Positions 26,513-35,233 of a stretch of 64,000 nucleotides of DNA are shown here, piece by piece. The DNA is from Litchfieldella anticariensis FP35 = DSM 16096. Lineage in GTDB: Bacteria; Pseudomonadota; Gammaproteobacteria; Pseudomonadales; Halomonadaceae. Where the stretch lies: assembly GCF_000409775.1 (NCBI RefSeq), contig NZ_KE332388.1, positions 134,552 to 198,551 of the forward strand. Reading direction: 5' to 3'. A program made the translations under genes and the position numbers. The notes below the pieces were generated by a model. The model saw only the letters and a list, made by a program, of their open reading frames with translations. It was not told the DNA's origin and did not search any database. Position 1 is the stretch's first letter, and every line of letters begins with the position of its first letter.

Positions 26513-26529
26513 TCAGAAAGTGTATTTAA
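26393..26529 (+). pseudogene. tnpB: TnpB (IS200/IS605 family) C-terminal remnant, frameshifted
   Basis: A short frame reads DRSMNAAVRALRMG (26402-26443), matching the last RuvC motif of TnpB (D-R-x-x-N-A-A-x-N-I-x-x-x-G). It then runs into a stop. One frame over, the sequence continues as VTPLEKPPAAGAGSG and NELQSLKQ, the usual TnpB tail. Adding a single G to the GGGG run at 26440-26443 would join both. No upstream RuvC or zinc-finger part remains. A strong hairpin (26401-26426) lies inside the motif. The 3' end overlaps the lectin gene end by 17 bases on the other strand. Confidence 0.7.
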
Positions 26530-26857
26530 TTTCAATGACACTCATGACACTTTCGACAATGGTCCACCATTCGCCGGTGAATTCAGCACCGTAGGAGGCC
26601 GCAATGGCACTGCCGACCTTTTGTGCCTCATCATTACTCCAAAGCGGCCCTGCCAGAACGCTCGTCTTGAATTCATTGGATCCCGTCGGTTTAACCGGCA
26701 GCTCCACCTCAACAACACTCATTTCACCTTCTACTACCGTATTCCACTGGCCTGTCCAGGTCCCTTGGTGAGCCGCGGCAACCTTCGGCGCCTTTTCTTC
26801 CGCATCCTGTTGGTTCCAGAGAGGCCCTGCCGGTATATTTACTTTGAATGTAGCCAT
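26513..26857 (-). CDS. Two-domain mannan-binding lectin, MVL type
   Basis: 114 residues, AAGGAA before the ATG at 26857. It has two homologous repeats: residues of about 4-55 (FKVNIPAGPLWNQ ... TGQWNTVVEGEMSVVEVEL) and 63-114 (FKTSVLAGPLWSNDEAQ ... TGEWWTIVESVMSVIEIKY), sharing AGPLW, TGxW and TxVE. Length and motifs match MVL, the mannan-binding lectin of the cyanobacterium Microcystis viridis, which binds the Man-GlcNAc core of N-glycans. No signal peptide is seen, as in MVL. The gene stands alone between IS debris and a long non-coding gap. Composition is nearer the chromosome average than the luxRI segment. The native role here is unknown. Confidence 0.88.
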   Translation of the reverse strand: MATFKVNIPAGPLWNQQDAEEKAPKVAAAHQGTWTGQWNTVVEGEMSVVEVELPVKPTGSNEFKTSVLAGPLWSNDEAQKVGSAIAASYGAEFTGEWWTIVESVMSVIEIKYTF

Positions 26858-27343
26858 GTCAGTTTCCTTTCAACAGCTAAAAATTTTATCAACTACTTAG
26901 AATCCACTTCGACACTGATTGGATATTCTTGACGCCCCCCTTTGACCGCATGTTGTTGGCAATCAACTGTTCTTTCATGATTATGAGCATATGAATTTCT
27001 CTATTGACTGATAAAATTGATAGTTTTCATTTCTTGCTTCCTTCTTCGATGCTCTTCCGCCCTCTCGACATCATGCCAACCATGTCTATGATAACCACCG
27101 CCGCTGCCAAACCACGAGAATGCGAACTGCTTGAACGCAAACGGGCTGTCGCCCGTTATCACTGGCTACGGTCAGCCATTAGAGTCACGTGTGAACGCCA
27201 CTCCAATGGTTCCTACGTGGGATAGGTGTCGAGAAAGCAGGATGTGCGGTGTTAGGAGGTGACACGTCATGTTCTGTGTCATAAGAGTCGCCCGGCTGAA
27301 TAGCCGGGCGATGTTCGTAGCAGGTGAGAGCAAATCCGTCGCT
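26858..27343. other. 486-base non-coding gap with two hairpins
   Basis: It should hold the lectin promoter in its AT-rich first 150 bases. Two GC-rich stem-loops follow: AACGGGC/GCCCGTT at 27140-27157, and a perfect GCCCGGCT/AGCCGGGC at 27290-27309, which may terminate the YeaQ-like gene. Short open frames on the plus strand have no recognisable features and were not called. Confidence 0.45.
27290..27309 (-). terminator. Possible terminator of the YeaQ-like gene
   Basis: Perfect 8-base stem GCCCGGCT/AGCCGGGC with a 4-base loop, 35 bases past the stop codon. There is no clear T-tract on the minus strand. Confidence 0.45.
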
Positions 27344-27586
27344 TCAACCGCTTCTTACCTTAGCGATGACCCACAACAGCACGATGGCGCCCACTGTCGC
27401 GGTCACCAGCGAGCCAATGAAGCCACCTGCTTCCAATCCCAGCAGGCTGAACAGGAAGCCTCCTATTAGTGCACCGACGATACCGACCCCGATATTTCCG
27501 AGAATACCGAAGCCGCCTCCACGCATGACGTTACCGGCAATCCAACCCGCCAGACCGCCAATGATCAACCATAGAATCACACCCAT
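27344..27586 (-). CDS. GlsB/YeaQ/YmgE family membrane protein
   Basis: 80 residues from the ATG at 27586, preceded by AGGAGA; a longer frame upstream lacks a ribosome site. Three hydrophobic, Gly-rich helices are visible: GVILWLIIGGLAGWIAGNVM, GILGNIGVGIVGALIGGFLFSLLG and FIGSLVTATVGAIVLLWVIAKV. This is the pattern of the transglycosylase-associated family (YeaQ, GlsB), small inner-membrane proteins often induced by stress. The biochemical function is unproven despite the family name. Confidence 0.85.
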   Translation of the reverse strand: MGVILWLIIGGLAGWIAGNVMRGGGFGILGNIGVGIVGALIGGFLFSLLGLEAGGFIGSLVTATVGAIVLLWVIAKVRSG

Positions 27587-27652
27587 CAGTCTCTCCTTTT
27601 CTATCCATCCATATCGAAGGGGCACACACTCGAAACTACGTTGTAGCTTGAC

Positions 27653-28201
27653 TCAAAATGAAGACCCAGGCTCCTGCAGGAAAGCGATCTCCTCCGGTGT
27701 CGACCCTCGCCCGAGAACGGCGTTGCGATGAGGATAACGCCCGAAGCGGGCAATGATGTCACGGTGCCGTCGCTCGAATCGCAGGTTTTCTTCAAGCCCC
27801 GGCTGATCGAAGAGCCGTAGCGCTTCGTCGTGAATCAGCAGCGACTCGCTGTGCATGTATGGCATATACAGGAATGGCTTGTGTGAGGTATCCAGATAGC
27901 GATCGGTGCCATTCGCCACAGCTTCCTGGGCCAATACCAGGGCCAAGGGGTCCTGAGCGAAGGCCGCTGGCGTGTCGCGGTGAATGTTGCGCGAAAACTG
28001 GTCTAGTACCAGGATTTCGGCCAACCGCCCTAGGGCCGAGCGGCGCCATTGCCATAGCTCACCGTTACTGGCAGCCTCGAGCAACGCTGAAAAGCGTGTG
28101 GCGATCATGCGATCAAGTGCTTCATCCTTGATGAACCATTGGCGCGGTGTCAATTCATCGAACCAGAATGCCAGCACTTCCTGTACAGCCGTCTCGTTCA
28201 T
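27653..28201 (-). CDS. DUF924 family protein
   Basis: 182 residues, soluble and helical. The family pattern is clear: VLAFWFDELTPRQWFIKDEALDRMIATRF, LAEILVLDQFSRNIHRDTPAAFAQDPLAL, FLYMPYMHSES and RFGRYPHRNAVLGR. DUF924 proteins have a TPR-like all-helical fold; their function is not established. It is not in an operon; the neighbouring genes point the other way or have their own signals. Confidence 0.9.
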   Translation of the reverse strand: MNETAVQEVLAFWFDELTPRQWFIKDEALDRMIATRFSALLEAASNGELWQWRRSALGRLAEILVLDQFSRNIHRDTPAAFAQDPLALVLAQEAVANGTDRYLDTSHKPFLYMPYMHSESLLIHDEALRLFDQPGLEENLRFERRHRDIIARFGRYPHRNAVLGRGSTPEEIAFLQEPGSSF

Positions 28202-28320
28202 GGCAGGATTCCTTGTTGGCCCCTCGACGATGCAGCAAGGGAATGGTCATCGTTGCCTCTCTGAAAATAGCCGAGGACGATATCGCTCCCAATCTATCAC
28301 TCACTTCTTAAGGAGTGTAC

Positions 28321-28536
28321 ATGACAGCCTATGAAGTGCTGGAAATGAGCCGGTTCGCTTTCAATATCCTGGGCTTGATCGTCTGTCTCATCGGCCTGAC
28401 ACTCGTCAAATACCGACGCCGCAAGGTATTGGGGGGCAGTGTTGCCGTATTGGGCTTTTTGATTGCAGCCAGCCCCATGCTGCTACAATTGTTCGGACTG
28501 GTATCTCCTCCTGCGACACCCATCATACCTCAGTAA
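28321..28536 (+). CDS. Small two-helix membrane protein, unknown function
   Basis: 71 residues from the ATG at 28321, which has AAGGAG six bases upstream. Two helices are clear: FAFNILGLIVCLIGLTLVKY and VLGGSVAVLGFLIAASPMLLQLF, separated by the basic turn RRRK. The C-terminus is Pro-rich (SPPATPIIPQ). I do not recognise a family. The good ribosome site and the paired hydrophobic segments support a real gene. Confidence 0.65.
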   Translation: MTAYEVLEMSRFAFNILGLIVCLIGLTLVKYRRRKVLGGSVAVLGFLIAASPMLLQLFGLVSPPATPIIPQ

Positions 28537-28686
28537 TATTTCATGTATTACGACGCAAAACACGACTAAAGGCGAATAGAAGAAGCGTGACATCAAAATA
28601 GAATTTGTGACTAACAGGTAAGTTTACGCACATATCCTGGTTCCTTACCGCCCCAAACACACCCTCCACTGAAAGGATTCGGTCCC

Positions 28687-30282
28687 ATGCATGCCCTTAC
28701 CCTGGCATCATTTCTATTCTTTACCGGGCTGGTGGCCTTCATCACCTGGCGTCTTACCCGGCGTGACGATCACAGTAGCACCGGCGGTTATTTCCTGGCC
28801 GGGCGCACCTTGACCTTTCCGTTGATCGCCGGCTCATTGTTGATGACCAACCTCTCCACCGAACAGATGGTGGGTTTGAATGGTTCTGCGTTCACTGATG
28901 GCTTGAGTGTGATGGCCTGGGAAGTGGTTGCCGTATTGGCGCTGGTCGCGCTGGGGCTGTTCTTCCTGCCACGCTTTTTGAGAAGCGGTATCGCCACTGT
29001 GCCGCAGATGCTACTGATTCGTTTCGACAGCGGCACTCAGTTGATCTGCAACATCATCTTCCTTATTGCCTATGCGGTGATCCTGCTGCCGATCATTCTC
29101 TATTCGGGCGCCATAGGCTTGCAGGGAATGCTCGATCTACCGGGGCTGACCGGCATCCAGTCCAATACCGTACTGCTCTGGATGACGGTATGGGTCGTCG
29201 GCATCATCGGTTCGATTTACGCCCTGTTCGGCGGCCTGCGTACCGTGGCGGTATCCGATGCCTTGAACGGCATAGGACTTTTGATCGGCGGTTTCGTGAT
29301 TGTCTATTTTGGCCTGCAAGCCGTCAGTGACGATGGGGGACTGCTGGCCGGTTGGGAGATACTCAAGCAAAGCAATCCCGACAAGCTCAACTCGATTGGT
29401 GGTCCCGAGCAACAGGTGCCCTTTTCGACCCTGTTCACCGGCGTGTTCCTGATCAACCTCTTCTACTGGACCACCAACCAGCAGATCATCCAGCGTACCT
29501 TTGCCGCCAAGAACCTCGCCGAAGGCCAGAAAGGGGTACTGCTGACCGGTCTACTCAAACTGTTGGGACCACTCTATCTGGTGCTGCCGGGCATCATCGC
29601 CTACCACCTGTATGCCGATCAGGGCGTACGCGCCGACGCGGCATACGGCCACTTGGTGTTCAATGTGTTGCCACCTTACCTCACCGGCTTCTTCGCCGCG
29701 GTGATGGTCGGTGCGATCCTCTCCTCATTCAACTCGGCGCTCAACAGTACTACCACCATCTTCAGCCTAGGGCTGTACAAGGGGGTATTGAACAAGAACG
29801 CGACCGACGAGCAGGTGGTCAATTCAGGCAAAGTATTCGGTTGGATCATGGCGGTCGTGACCATGACCATCGCACCGCTGCTGGCTGGCCAGGAAAGTCT
29901 GTTCAGCTACCTGCAGAAGATGAACGCCATCTATTTCATTCCCATCCTGGCGGTCGTGATCGTTGGTCTCCTGACCAAACGTGTACCGCCCATGGCAGCC
30001 AAGGTCGCTCTGATCGGCGGCTGCCTATTGATTGCCGCCGGCTATTTCGTGCCGCCCTTCAACAAACTGCCCATCATCATGCACGAGTTCCACTTCGTGG
30101 CCAGTGTCTTCGTGTTGCTGGTGGCCATCATGCTGCTGATCGGTAAACTTCGTCCGCGCCCTACGGAGTGGGTGCATGAAGACAGTGGTGCCGTCGACCT
30201 GACCCCGTGGAAGGGCGCGATTCCTTGCGGTATCGTGCTGGTGGTCCTGGTCATCGCCATTTACTTGGCTTTCGCGGGCTAG
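28687..30282 (+). CDS. Sodium:solute symporter, YidK/SglT-like
   Basis: 531 residues, about 14 helices. The start of the protein carries the SSS-family signature: [37 protein letters not shown], with the TNLSTEQ sodium-site region, closely like E. coli YidK. The segment [25 protein letters not shown] is the second family block. Members of this branch (SGLT-like) import sugars or related solutes with sodium in the inner membrane. The substrate is not readable. The gene is alone and closes with a strong terminator. Confidence 0.88.
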   Translation: MHALTLASFLFFTGLVAFITWRLTRRDDHSSTGGYFLAGRTLTFPLIAGSLLMTNLSTEQMVGLNGSAFTDGLSVMAWEVVAVLALVALGLFFLPRFLRSGIATVPQMLLIRFDSGTQLICNIIFLIAYAVILLPIILYSGAIGLQGMLDLPGLTGIQSNTVLLWMTVWVVGIIGSIYALFGGLRTVAVSDALNGIGLLIGGFVIVYFGLQAVSDDGGLLAGWEILKQSNPDKLNSIGGPEQQVPFSTLFTGVFLINLFYWTTNQQIIQRTFAAKNLAEGQKGVLLTGLLKLLGPLYLVLPGIIAYHLYADQGVRADAAYGHLVFNVLPPYLTGFFAAVMVGAILSSFNSALNSTTTIFSLGLYKGVLNKNATDEQVVNSGKVFGWIMAVVTMTIAPLLAGQESLFSYLQKMNAIYFIPILAVVIVGLLTKRVPPMAAKVALIGGCLLIAAGYFVPPFNKLPIIMHEFHFVASVFVLLVAIMLLIGKLRPRPTEWVHEDSGAVDLTPWKGAIPCGIVLVVLVIAIYLAFAG

Positions 30283-30309
30283 AAACAGCCTCGTTTCGCA
30301 CATCTACAC

Positions 30310-30339
30310 GCCCTGCCCTCATCGGCAGGGCATTTTTTT
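30310..30339 (+). terminator. Rho-independent terminator of the SSS symporter gene
   Basis: Perfect GCCCTGCC/GGCAGGGC stem (30310-30317 with 30324-30331), a 6-base loop, then A and seven T. Confidence 0.9.
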
Positions 30340-30431
30340 GACGGTAATGTCCTTATCGGTGGGTTGCTGGTCATTGCAGACATCCCCTCCAACACCGACA
30401 CTTTCGAGAAGCGCTACAGGAGAGTGTCGTC

Positions 30432-31442
30432 ATGTCTCGTACCATCGCCTTGCTGGCCTATCCCGACTGCCAACTATTGGATGTCAGCGGCCCGTGGCAA
30501 GTCTTCGCTACCGCCAATCAACTGAGTGAACGCACACTCTATCGGCTGCATCTGGTGGCCGAGCGCCCGGGGCCCGTGACCACCAACGGCGGCTTGACCC
30601 TAGAGGCAGGGCACGCTTGGCAAGCACTCGATACTCTCGCTCCGCTCGATACCCTACTGATCGCTGGCGGCAGCGGAGTGATGGCACAGCGTCAGGACTC
30701 GGTTTTGCTACAGATACTTCGCGACCAGGCCAAGGCAGTGCGACGCTTGGGGTCCGTGTGTACCGGCGCCTTCCTGCTTGCCGCTGCCGGGCTGCTGGAC
30801 GGACGCCAGGCAACCACACACTGGCGCCACTGCCAGCATCTTGCCAGCGACTATCCACGCGTCGACGTGATAGCCAATGCCTTGTATCTGGAATCCGCAG
30901 GCCTGTATACCAGTGCCGGTGTTACGGCAGGCATCGACCTGGCACTATCACTGCTCGAGTCCGACCAGGGAAGCGAGCTTGCTGGCCGCGTGGCTCGTGA
31001 GCTGGTGATGTTCCTGCACCGTCCCGGAGGCCAATCGCAGTTCAGCGAAGTCCTGGCCCAACAACACAAGGCCAGCGGTCCCCTGCGGCGGTTACTGGAT
31101 CAACTACATGCCAATCCCGGCAAGGCCTATCGCCTGGAGGACATGGCCGATTACATCGCCGTCTCGCCACGTCATCTGTCGCGACTGTTTCGCCACCAGT
31201 TGGATACCACGCCCGGCACCTACCTAACCCGTCTGCGCCTGGAACATGCCAGGCTGACATTGATCGAGAACACTCAACCACCCTCCCTGGAGCGCCTGGC
31301 CCGTCGTTGGCAACTAGGCGGCGCAGAACAATTGCGACGACTTTTCCAACGCTATTACGGCGTCTCGCCTACGATATATCGTCAACGCTTTGGCCGCCGC
31401 CCCCAGGACAACCACTCGCTCTCATCCGCCAAGGAAGCCTAG
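30432..31442 (+). CDS. GlxA-type AraC-family regulator with DJ-1/PfpI domain
   Basis: 336 residues. Residues of about 5-185 form a DJ-1/PfpI-like domain with the nucleophile-elbow Cys110 (LGSVCTGAFLLAAAGLLDGR). Residues of about 225-325 form the AraC DNA-binding domain (YRLEDMADYIAVSPRHLSRLFRHQL, then RLARRWQLGGAEQLRRLFQRYYGVSP). This layout is that of GlxA/GbdR-like regulators, which often control use of amino acids, betaine or related nitrogen compounds. AGGAGAG lies before the start. The MFS gene follows after 10 bases and is probably co-transcribed. Confidence 0.88.
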   Translation: MSRTIALLAYPDCQLLDVSGPWQVFATANQLSERTLYRLHLVAERPGPVTTNGGLTLEAGHAWQALDTLAPLDTLLIAGGSGVMAQRQDSVLLQILRDQAKAVRRLGSVCTGAFLLAAAGLLDGRQATTHWRHCQHLASDYPRVDVIANALYLESAGLYTSAGVTAGIDLALSLLESDQGSELAGRVARELVMFLHRPGGQSQFSEVLAQQHKASGPLRRLLDQLHANPGKAYRLEDMADYIAVSPRHLSRLFRHQLDTTPGTYLTRLRLEHARLTLIENTQPPSLERLARRWQLGGAEQLRRLFQRYYGVSPTIYRQRFGRRPQDNHSLSSAKEA

Positions 31443-31452
31443 GAGACTGTTC

Positions 31453-32631
31453 ATGCCGCTTACCGTCACCCTACTGTCGTTATGCCAAGCCCTGTTGGTC
31501 AGCGGCAACATCCTGTTGATCGCCGTCTCACCACTGATCGGTTCCAATCTGGCTCCCAATGCCGCCTGGTCTACCGCACCGGTAGCCACCCAGTGGCTGG
31601 GCCTGATGTGCGCGACCATTCCCGCTTCATTGATCATGGGCCGGCTGGGGCGCAAACGCGGCTTCATGCTCGGCAACCTGATGGGACTGATCGGTGTGGC
31701 GGTCGCCGCCCAGGCATTGATCGACGAACGCTTCTTCCTGTTCATGCTGGGCACCTGGCTGATCGGCATCGGTATCGGCTTCGGCCAACTCTATCGCTTT
31801 GCCGCTGTGGAGGCCGCCCCACTGGCACTACGCGACCGCGCCATCGGGCTGGTGATGGGTGGTGGCGTACTGGCCGCCTTCTTCGGCCCCTGGCTGGCGC
31901 GAGTCAGCCGCGAACTGGCAGAGACCCCCTTCCTCGGCAGTTTCCTGGGGCTTGGCGTTCTTTATCTGGTCGCGCTGGTCATTCTGTCCCTGACACGCCT
32001 TCCACCACCCGACGTCACCCATGGTGAAGGACAGCCACGCCCGCTCGGCGAGATCATGCGTCAACCACTGTTCATCGTCGCCGTGGTCTCGGCGCTGATC
32101 GGCTATGGCGTGATGAACCTGGCAATGACCGCCACCCCATTGGCCATGGCCAGCGCCGGTTTCCACTTCGACCATGTCGCCACCACCATCCAATGGCACG
32201 TGCTGGCAATGTTCCTGCCCTCGTTCGTGACCGGTCATCTCACCGCCCGTTTCGGGACAACGCGCATGATCGTCACCGGTTGTGCGCTACTCATGGGCTG
32301 TGCCGTGGTGGCCCAGCTCGAGGCCGGAATAACCGGATTCTATGTCGCGCTGATCCTGCTGGGGTTGGGCTGGAACTTCACCTTCCTACCGGCCACCGGC
32401 CTGCTTACCGAATCCTATCGTCCAATCGAGAAGGCTCGCACCCAGGCCGCAAACGAATTCCTGGTCTTTTCCACCGTAGCACTAACCGCTTGGCTTGCCG
32501 GCCCCTTGGTCAGTACGCTCGGCTGGTCGCTGCTCAACGCCTTGTTGATTCCGCTGTCGCTGGTGCCCATTGCCCTACTGACCTGGCAACGGCTTGTCAG
32601 ACGCGGCCAACGCCCACACATTAGTGGCTGA
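31453..32631 (+). CDS. MFS transporter
   Basis: 392 residues from the ATG at 31453, preceded by AGGAGA directly after the regulator stop. Twelve helices; the loop 2-3 motif reads LIMGRLGRKRGFMLG, the standard MFS signature. The mid-protein GVMNLAMTATPLAMASAGF and late WNFTFLPATGLLTESY blocks are typical of the YfkF/YhjE-type exporter group. The substrate is unknown. Operon partnership with the GlxA-like regulator suggests the regulator senses something this protein moves. Confidence 0.82.
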   Translation: MPLTVTLLSLCQALLVSGNILLIAVSPLIGSNLAPNAAWSTAPVATQWLGLMCATIPASLIMGRLGRKRGFMLGNLMGLIGVAVAAQALIDERFFLFMLGTWLIGIGIGFGQLYRFAAVEAAPLALRDRAIGLVMGGGVLAAFFGPWLARVSRELAETPFLGSFLGLGVLYLVALVILSLTRLPPPDVTHGEGQPRPLGEIMRQPLFIVAVVSALIGYGVMNLAMTATPLAMASAGFHFDHVATTIQWHVLAMFLPSFVTGHLTARFGTTRMIVTGCALLMGCAVVAQLEAGITGFYVALILLGLGWNFTFLPATGLLTESYRPIEKARTQAANEFLVFSTVALTAWLAGPLVSTLGWSLLNALLIPLSLVPIALLTWQRLVRRGQRPHISG

Positions 32632-32657
32632 CATACCTGCGAACGGAATCGACCCTG

Positions 32658-34061
32658 ATGCGCCAGTCCCTGGCACGCGAACTCAATGATCTGCTCGAAC
32701 GAAGCCGTGATCGCCAGCTACGCTTGGCGGTCACCGGCTTGTCACGCTCCGGTAAAACCGCCTTCTTGACGTCGCTGGTCCACCAACTCCGCCACGCCGG
32801 ATGGGAGGCACGGCTCGACCTTTTCCCCGCGGCCCGCGAAGGCCGTTTGTTGGGTGCCAAACGTGTGGCCCAACAAGACCTTGGCGTGCCACGCTTTCCC
32901 TATGACCAGGCTCTGGCAGCGCTCGAAGCGACGCCACCCCGCTGGCCAGAACCAACGCGCGGCATCAGTGAACTACGCCTCTCGATCCGCTACCGACCGG
33001 CTGGCCGGCCCTTGTTCCGGGCCGACACCGCCACGCTCACTCTGGATCTGTTCGACTATCCTGGCGAATGGCTCCTCGACCTGCCGCTGCTGGATCATGA
33101 CTATCTGAGTTGGAGTCTCGACCAGCCGCTTTCCAACGCGACCGAGCTCAACCATGAGCGCCGCGCCCTGTTTGCCGACTGGCTCGATGCCGTGGAATCG
33201 CTTGACCCAGCCGCCGATGCCGATGAAGAGCAGCTTGCCGAGATTGCCGCGCTCTATGCTCAGGGCCTGCGCAATGCCCGCGAGGCGGGGTTCTCCAACC
33301 TGCAACCGGGACGCTTTCTGCTGCCTGGCGACCTCGAGGGCGCCCCGGTGCTGCAGTTCTTCCCCCTGCCGGAACTTAGCGAAAGCGAGCGTACGGCACT
33401 GGAAACCCTGCCCGAAGAAAGTGTCTACCGGACCCTGGTCCGGCGTTTCGTCCACTATCAGCAGCACATCGTCAAGCCTTTCTATCGCAACCACTTCCGA
33501 CGTTTTGACCGTCAGATCGTGCTGGTCGACGTGCTGAGTGCGCTGAATGCCGGCCCCGAGCGCTTCGAGGACCTGTCCCAGGCGCTGGCGACACTGATGC
33601 AAAGTTTCGCTTATGGCAAACGCAGCCTACTTTCGCGGCTGTTCTCGCCACGCATCGACCGACTGGCCATTGCTGCCACCAAGACCGACCATGTCACCCC
33701 GGAACAGCATGCCAACCTGGTCGCCCTGCTCGAAGCATTGTTGACCGAGCCCTTGCAGGATCTGCGTTTCGCCGATATCCCGGTCAAGGCGATGTCGTTG
33801 GCCTCGATTCGTGCCACCGAGGCCCGCGAGGTCGAATATCAGGGCAAGCGTACTCCGGCTCTGCGAGGTACTACCCTCGAGGGTGGAGAGGTGCTGATAT
33901 TTCCCGGCGAGGTACCGGCTCGCCTACCCGATACCGATTTCTGGGCCCGCCAAGGATTTGACTTTCGCGCCTTCCGGCCAGCCCCCCATTCCAAGGGGGA
34001 ATTGCCTCATATCCGCCTTGATGCAGCGCTGGACTGGTTGCTTGGAGACAAGTTGCAATGA
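32658..34061 (+). CDS. ycjX: YcjX family P-loop NTPase
   Basis: 467 residues. Walker A is GLSRSGKT at residues 27-34, followed by FLTSLVHQLRHAGWEARLDLFPAAREGRLLGA. The blocks LDLFDYPGEWLLDLPLL and IDRLAIAATKTDHV (a TKxD-type base-recognition motif) support a GTPase-like fold of the DUF463/YcjX family. Together with YcjF it is a conserved stress-linked pair; in enterics it lies near the phage-shock genes. No psp genes are present here. It is coupled to ycjF by an ATGA overlap. Confidence 0.9.
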   Translation: MRQSLARELNDLLERSRDRQLRLAVTGLSRSGKTAFLTSLVHQLRHAGWEARLDLFPAAREGRLLGAKRVAQQDLGVPRFPYDQALAALEATPPRWPEPTRGISELRLSIRYRPAGRPLFRADTATLTLDLFDYPGEWLLDLPLLDHDYLSWSLDQPLSNATELNHERRALFADWLDAVESLDPAADADEEQLAEIAALYAQGLRNAREAGFSNLQPGRFLLPGDLEGAPVLQFFPLPELSESERTALETLPEESVYRTLVRRFVHYQQHIVKPFYRNHFRRFDRQIVLVDVLSALNAGPERFEDLSQALATLMQSFAYGKRSLLSRLFSPRIDRLAIAATKTDHVTPEQHANLVALLEALLTEPLQDLRFADIPVKAMSLASIRATEAREVEYQGKRTPALRGTTLEGGEVLIFPGEVPARLPDTDFWARQGFDFRAFRPAPHSKGELPHIRLDAALDWLLGDKLQ

Positions 34062-35110
34062 GTAATGCACGGCATGACGACCCACGTCCGGGCCGGCGTT
34101 TCCACCTCGATGACAAAGGCGGTCGTGAGACATCCACCCAGGATCCCCGCCCGACCGAGGCTTTCGATCCTGACCTGGACACGCTTCCCCTACCGGCGGA
34201 AGAAACGGCTGCACGAACAGAAGCCTTGATAGCCGATGACCTGGCCCGTCCACGTAAGCGTCGCTGGGGGCTAATGACGCTGCTGGGCGGCGGTCTGACG
34301 CTGGGTGCCGTGGAACTCGGCCAACTCCTGTATGGCTCTACGCTCGGAGGCGACTGGAGCAGTGGTGCCTGGGGGCTGCTTGGCCTACTGGCCTTGGGCC
34401 TGGGAGGGGCGGCACTGGCACGGGAACTCTGGCGTCTCAGACGCCTACGCCGCCATATTCGCTTGCGCGAACGCCTGGAGTCACTCGATGCCGCAACCCC
34501 TCGTCAGGCCAAGCAGCTTGCCGACACCTTGCGTCGACAACTTGGGCTGGACGATGACCATCCCCATTGGCAAGCCTTCATGCAGGCTCATCAACCACAT
34601 CACGATGGCCACGAAACATGGTCGCTGCTGGCTCATCACCTATTGGCACCACGGGATCGTGAAGCACGCCGGTTGATCTCGCACATGTCCGGAGACACTG
34701 CCATCATGGTAGCAGTCAGCCCCCTGACACTAGTCGACATGACCCTGGTGGCATGGCGCAACCTGGCCATGATCGATCGTTTGGCTCGACTTTATGGCCT
34801 GGAGCTGGGCTACGCCAGCCGGCTGCGGTTATTCCGTGCTGTGCTTTACAACATGGCCTTTGCCGGTGCCAGTGAGATGGCCAGCGAGGCCAGCATGGAG
34901 CTGCTGTCGATGAACCTGGCCGGCAAACTGTCGACGCGTGCCGGTCAAGGGCTCGGCGTGGGGCTGCTCAGCGCTCGCCTGGGGCTACGTACCCTACGTC
35001 TGACCCGCCCCCTGCCCTTCGCCGAAAACGAGGTACCACGCATCGCTGACTTGCGCCGCGAACTCTGGCAACGCTTGCGACGTTTGGAACAGGAACAAGA
35101 CGCAACATGA
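34058..35110 (+). CDS. ycjF: YcjF family (DUF697) membrane protein
   Basis: 350 residues, ATG at 34058 overlapping the ycjX stop. An acidic soluble N-terminus (DDPRPGRRFHLDD) precedes two helices (LMTLLGGGLTLGAVELGQLLYG and GLLGLLALGLGGAALARELWRL). A C-terminal DUF697 domain follows (SPLTLVDMTLVAWRNLAMIDRLARLYGLELGY). It accompanies YcjX in nearly all genomes; its exact role is unknown. It ends the two-gene operon. Confidence 0.9.
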   Translation: MSNARHDDPRPGRRFHLDDKGGRETSTQDPRPTEAFDPDLDTLPLPAEETAARTEALIADDLARPRKRRWGLMTLLGGGLTLGAVELGQLLYGSTLGGDWSSGAWGLLGLLALGLGGAALARELWRLRRLRRHIRLRERLESLDAATPRQAKQLADTLRRQLGLDDDHPHWQAFMQAHQPHHDGHETWSLLAHHLLAPRDREARRLISHMSGDTAIMVAVSPLTLVDMTLVAWRNLAMIDRLARLYGLELGYASRLRLFRAVLYNMAFAGASEMASEASMELLSMNLAGKLSTRAGQGLGVGLLSARLGLRTLRLTRPLPFAENEVPRIADLRRELWQRLRRLEQEQDAT

Positions 35111-35136
35111 GCTATCGAGCCTGTGCGATACCCCTA

Positions 35137-35150
35137 TTGATATAGGTCAA
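35137..35150 (+). promoter_or_regulatory. FNR/Anr box upstream of the universal stress gene
   Basis: TTGAT-N4-GTCAA matches the FNR/Anr consensus TTGAT-N4-ATCAA with one mismatch. A TATTCT -10-like hexamer at 35174-35179 puts the box centre near -41.5, the position of a class II activated promoter. It lies 84 bases before the uspA-type start. Confidence 0.75.
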
Positions 35151-35233
35151 GACGATGCCCCTGTCCTTTAGTCTATTCTGAAGGGCAGCTGGCCATGTGG
35201 CCAGGCGACAAAAACGACCGAAGAGGTACCCCC

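Noticed and set aside
27004-27225. 73-codon open frame on the plus strand
   Set aside because: No ribosome site, no hydrophobic or domain pattern, and it runs through a hairpin.
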